A stretch of 64,000 nt of DNA from Aurelia coerulea (taxonomy: Eukaryota > Cnidaria > Scyphozoa > Semaeostomeae > Ulmaridae), in contig CM076954.1 of NCBI GenBank assembly GCA_039566865.1, forward strand, positions 12,114,001 to 12,178,000, given 5' to 3'. The translations under genes and the position numbers were made by a program. The notes below the pieces were generated by a model. That model was not told the DNA's origin, ran no database searches, and saw only the letters and a program-made list of their open reading frames with translations. This document shows positions 60,640 to 64,000 of this stretch, piece after piece. Position 1 is the first letter of the stretch; each line of letters starts with the position of its first letter.

Positions 60640-61789
60640 TCTTCCATTTGGTCTAAAAATTATCCAATTTAGCTCTTTTTAGAGCTACCTGGTTGTGAAT
60701 CATGCTGCAAAAAAGCACTGATGATTGCCAGATCAATTTCTTTGTGCATGTAAGACTTCTAGTTCGGTCATAGATGACAGAAAGAAATGCGCACTATCAT
60801 TGGAGAGTTCAATGATGATAAAAAATCAGAAAAGTTTGACTGTTAGGCAAGATTGAGTATTTTGCTTAAAAACTATAGCTTAAACAAGGTTTTTCAACGT
60901 GTGTTTTTTCTACCTTGCTGTATCAAAAGCATACACTTTATTATCATCTATGAATATTATCAAAGTCACTTTGAAAGTCAAAATTTAGATACTAGGACCA
61001 AGCAGCATACAAGTAAAATCTTTCAATAGGGCATAGGGACACCCGCAGACCTTGCGATTTCACGCCTATTTGCCAATGATATGATATCGTCGTATTCTGA
61101 TCAGATGACTGAAAATAAGGTTTTTGAGAGAACTTTTTGAGTAACTTCACGAAAATAAAAATGGATATTCGACCAATAACGATAGAGAGCTGGATTTACC
61201 ATGAATCAATTCTACAGGGCCCACTCCATATTAACTTTTCTGCATCTGGTTAAAATCTCGTCAGGGATCGGCGTTGCATCGTATTTCATTCTTTCGAAAA
61301 TTGGCCTATGTTCGAGAATTTTTCAGGAGCGCTACAAATAAGATATAGCTTTCAAATTTTCCCATGTTACGTGAATTATGTCCAGGAATAACATGAAAAT
61401 ATTTATTTGTGTGATTTTCGATAATCCTTTACGAATCAAAGCTATTTGCTACCAAGAAAGCTAATGGGCCTACCTTCACCTGCAGCTGAATCCCAGTAAT
61501 GGGCATTGAATCACTCTCTTTCGCAATAATAACAAGCGGATTATCACCACAAAACCAATTTCTTTCCACCATTTTATCATGGATAATTTCAACAAAATGT
61601 AATCAGATGTCGCAGTGCAGCAAACCGTCTAACTGGCGGCGATTCAATGCTCGTTGCAAACACCTTGGAAGACTTGCATAAAACGAAAGGTTTTGCAAGG
61701 TTTAGGTCTCCCATATGACACTCCTTTTTTTTCAATTATTTCTTTTCATGTGAGGTACAATGAATTTTGATTTATTATTGTCATTTCAG
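60640..61789. other. YPEL5 intron 2, no further gene recognised
   Basis: AT-rich sequence between the foldback element and exon 3. Short frames only. No terminal repeats seen. Confidence 0.5.
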
Positions 61790-61829
61790 GGTGAATCTTA
61801 ATTTCAGTGAAGTTCAAGACAGGATCATG
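61790..61829 (+). CDS. YPEL5: YPEL5 coding exon 3
   Basis: 40 bp: acceptor TTGTCATTTCAG, completes the split Val codon, then VNLNFSEVQDRIM, then donor GTAAGC. This is the conserved NLxxSEVQDRxM block. The next block (TGRHMVRD-like) is not found in the remaining 2.2 kb, so the gene continues outside the window. Confidence 0.92.
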
Positions 61830-62600
61830 GTAAGCCAAACTTTTAAAACGTGACCTGGCAGAATGGATGCATAGAACTTCAGTTGCTATAATTTAGTTGG
61901 TTGGGGACTAGTCAGCAATGTTTTGCTGGGGAGGGGGTGGACAACTTTTTAAAGTATGTGATAGATTTGCCCCTCCCCCCTTTCTCTGATTTACCTGGAA
62001 GCTTTGGTCCCCCTCTAACATTGCCAAAAAATTCCCAATATCTGTATATATTGTAAAATTGTCACTGCGCTATTATCATAATTTCAATTGCATGAAGAGT
62101 TTTATTTTAACTGATGAGAGGTAGCAAAAGAGTGAACTGAGTTATTAAATATTTGGTATTATTAGATACGAAGAGGGTTTTACTTAAAAACTGAAGATAA
62201 CTATGTTTTAAGGTTACTGTAACCGTTCAGAAAAAAAGTTTTCGATTTTTCGTTTTTGTCCTAATCTGATGGTATAAGTATTTGAGTACTGTTTGAACCA
62301 ACTCACTTCCAGAAATAGCCGCAATTACTTGGATATTTGAGCATCTTAAAGGGAGGAATCTTGTTTCTCAAAAATTGCGGGAATATACATTAGGGGATAA
62401 AAGTAGACTCGCTTGACCTTGCAGCTATGTTCATGACATCCCGTGCTGCTTTGTTATAGACATAATGCTTTACCAAGACCGCGCTTAAGCTTTATTGCTT
62501 GACCTTTCATGCATATTCATTTTTCCCGCAACTTTTGCTTTATTTTGATAAAGGCCTGATTTCTCGAAACGGGATTCCGGAGTACTGGTGGCAGGGGCGG
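61830..62600. other. Sequence after YPEL5 exon 3, no gene recognised
   Basis: Likely intron 3. No yippee-like coding block, RNA gene or clear element end was found. A GGGGAGGGGGTGG/CCCCTCCCCCC pair lies near 61930-61980. Confidence 0.5.
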
Positions 62601-62608
62601 CGCTCAAT

Positions 62609-63805
62609 GGTATAAACTGTATGAGCCTCATACCACTTTTTTTCAAAGCTTCCCTAAAAAAAAACCTTAGAATTCATAGGGCAAATTTAGTGTCAGCCTT
62701 CCGTTCTGCTTGACTCAGTAGCGGAGGCGCATTACGTGATCAAATGGTGATTCAAATGTCAACGCCAACGTCACTTTGTGTCTGGCTTGTTCCGACAAAA
62801 GATATGTAATTATTACCTGCTAATCCGTTATGAATCATAATCTATGGTACTATTGATAGCTATTGAATCACGAGGGCAGTTATGGCCACGGTATGAGTTT
62901 CTCATTTCTCATACCATGATGTTACTAAACTTTTGTCTTGGTGGCCCTCTGTTACGTCATGGCGTATTGTAAACCTAACGTGAAATAAAGCGACCTGTCT
63001 TCCATGGTATGAGTTTTCGATTTCTCATACCGTGGCCAATCTAACCATTCATCTCAACACTACGCTGATCTCGCTTAATTCGTCTTCGAGCCGTGCCGTG
63101 TCTATACTTTATAACATGGATCGGGTTTTAGGAAGCGAGTACTGTTGGGGTGTTTCAAATATTTTCTCTATTTTGTCAACTCGAAGACGATTAACTCACG
63201 AACAACGACTTCGGCTAAAAAGAGATGGAAGACCATGCCCAAAAGTCACCGTAAAAAAATACGTAGCGAGTAACACTACATACGAAAAAATTTCTGTGGA
63301 TTTGTGGAGACGTAGAAGAATACCTACTTTTGTTGGCCATGTCTCGTTATGGGCGATTTATCAAGAGTTTTTTCACCAGATTGAGTTCCCCAAACACCAA
63401 ATTGGCCCGGAGGGGGGGTACTTAGTATATTTATCCTATTGGAATATGCTGTGCGGAATTTCACTCATTCGAAAAAGCGTACAAGATTTTTCAAAACAAT
63501 ACAAAATAGAATTTTTTCAGAGCGGGTTGTTGATAGTGTAGTCACCGACTTTTTTCCAGGGTCTGCTTTTTCGATTTGTTGGCCATTATGAGAGGGCTTG
63601 TGACCATCAGCCATAATTATAGCCGCGGCTCCGAGCTCTTTACCGCGTTTATTGGCCATGGTATGAGAATCACAATCCTCATACTGTGCCCTTCAGGTGG
63701 CAATACAGGAAGGGTTATGTGCCTGTGGCTAAATTTTTTCTCATGGCTGAATGCCCTTTAGCCACGTTCATTGGCCATGGTATGAGGGTCATGATCCTAA
63801 TACCT
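62609..63805. repeat. Recurring GGTATGAG...CTCATACC hairpins
   Basis: Five short inverted repeats, near 62609-62637 (drifted), 62894-62922, 63002-63034, 63654-63686 and 63774-63806. Each has an 8-11 bp CATGGTATGAG-type stem around a 10-13 bp loop. The last two are preceded by TTATTGGC or TCATTGGC, about 119 bp apart, and look like a tandem duplication. Loops differ between copies. Confidence 0.6.
63113..63410 (+). CDS. Unknown ORF near right edge
   Basis: From the internal Met at about 63116 the frame reads MDRVLGSEYCWGVSNIFSIL, then a basic stretch (RLTHEQRLRLKRDGRPCPK, WRRRRIPTF). The frame stays open to 63541, but from 63405 it runs into GGAGGGGGGGTACTTAG, which looks like a GGGGGTACT-type MITE terminus. 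It could be an exon of an unknown gene or of an element; no family recognised. Confidence 0.25.
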
Positions 63806-64000
63806 TGCCTTGAGGGTGATGTGGCTAAAAACAGAGGGCTAAAAGGCGTATATCTTTTCAGTAACATGATTTTTCCAAATTCAAATTGGCCGTGGCCTAA
63901 GGCCGCTATTATTTCCTCTTTGCAGAAGGAGAAACTTGTGTGCATTTATCTTGAAATTTAGAGAAAATCTAAGACTTTGATTTATCAAAAATGCTAATTT

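Overview
The window is metazoan nuclear DNA, AT-rich, gene-poor and packed with transposable elements. Only two host genes can be assigned. They lie close together on the + strand near 51-62 kb. One is an intron-free HSPBP1/Fes1-type Hsp70 nucleotide exchange factor (51514-52446). The other is a yippee-like YPEL5 gene, whose first three coding exons (53854-53952, 59596-59639, 61790-61829) join in phase with GT-AG borders and whose 3' end lies beyond the window. The LINE types with SGNH-esterase ORF1, the hAT and piggyBac miniature elements and the GGGGGTACTCCC foldback family suggest an aquatic invertebrate, most likely a cnidarian. That assignment is inference.

Layout: 0-9.4 kb holds decayed LINEs on the - strand (a fragment at the left edge, a truncated one at 0.2-2.2 kb, a full-length but broken one at 3.8-8.3 kb), a tRNA-derived SINE and several miniature DNA transposons. 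At 9.5-14.8 kb two LINEs meet head to head. 14.85-18 kb holds a small foldback element and a 2.7-kb palindrome. 18-22 kb holds a minisatellite and a hAT-type element. 22-25.6 kb is a LINE with a piggyBac-type element in its 3' UTR, and its 5' truncation point abuts a three-copy tandem array of a ~1-kb unit (25.6-28.76 kb).

29.5-31.2 kb is a DNA transposon with an 8-bp target duplication that carries a second piggyBac copy. 32.7-34 kb may hold remnants of an exon-bearing gene on the - strand. 34.25-37.14 kb is a pair of TTAA-target elements that share one TTAA. 39.3-48.4 kb is a nested composite: outer terminal repeats, then a hAT-like element, then an almost intact LINE, plus another LINE and two miniature elements. 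48.8-51.3 kb is a second large palindrome ending about 230 bp upstream of HSPBP1. The YPEL5 introns hold a BEL/Pao retrotransposon remnant, an inverted repeat, a LINE fragment and several foldback elements. The right edge (62.6-63.8 kb) repeats a GGTATGAG hairpin.

The host genes serve protein homeostasis (HSPBP1) and zinc-binding, ubiquitin-ligase-associated or cell-division functions (YPEL5). Everything else is the mobile-element ecosystem. Its most distinctive parts are the two large young palindromes, the LINE ORF1 with winged helix, coiled coil and SGNH hydrolase, and piggyBac-type miniature elements that keep a fixed-spacing pair of CRE-like sites and a covarying X-box-like palindrome.
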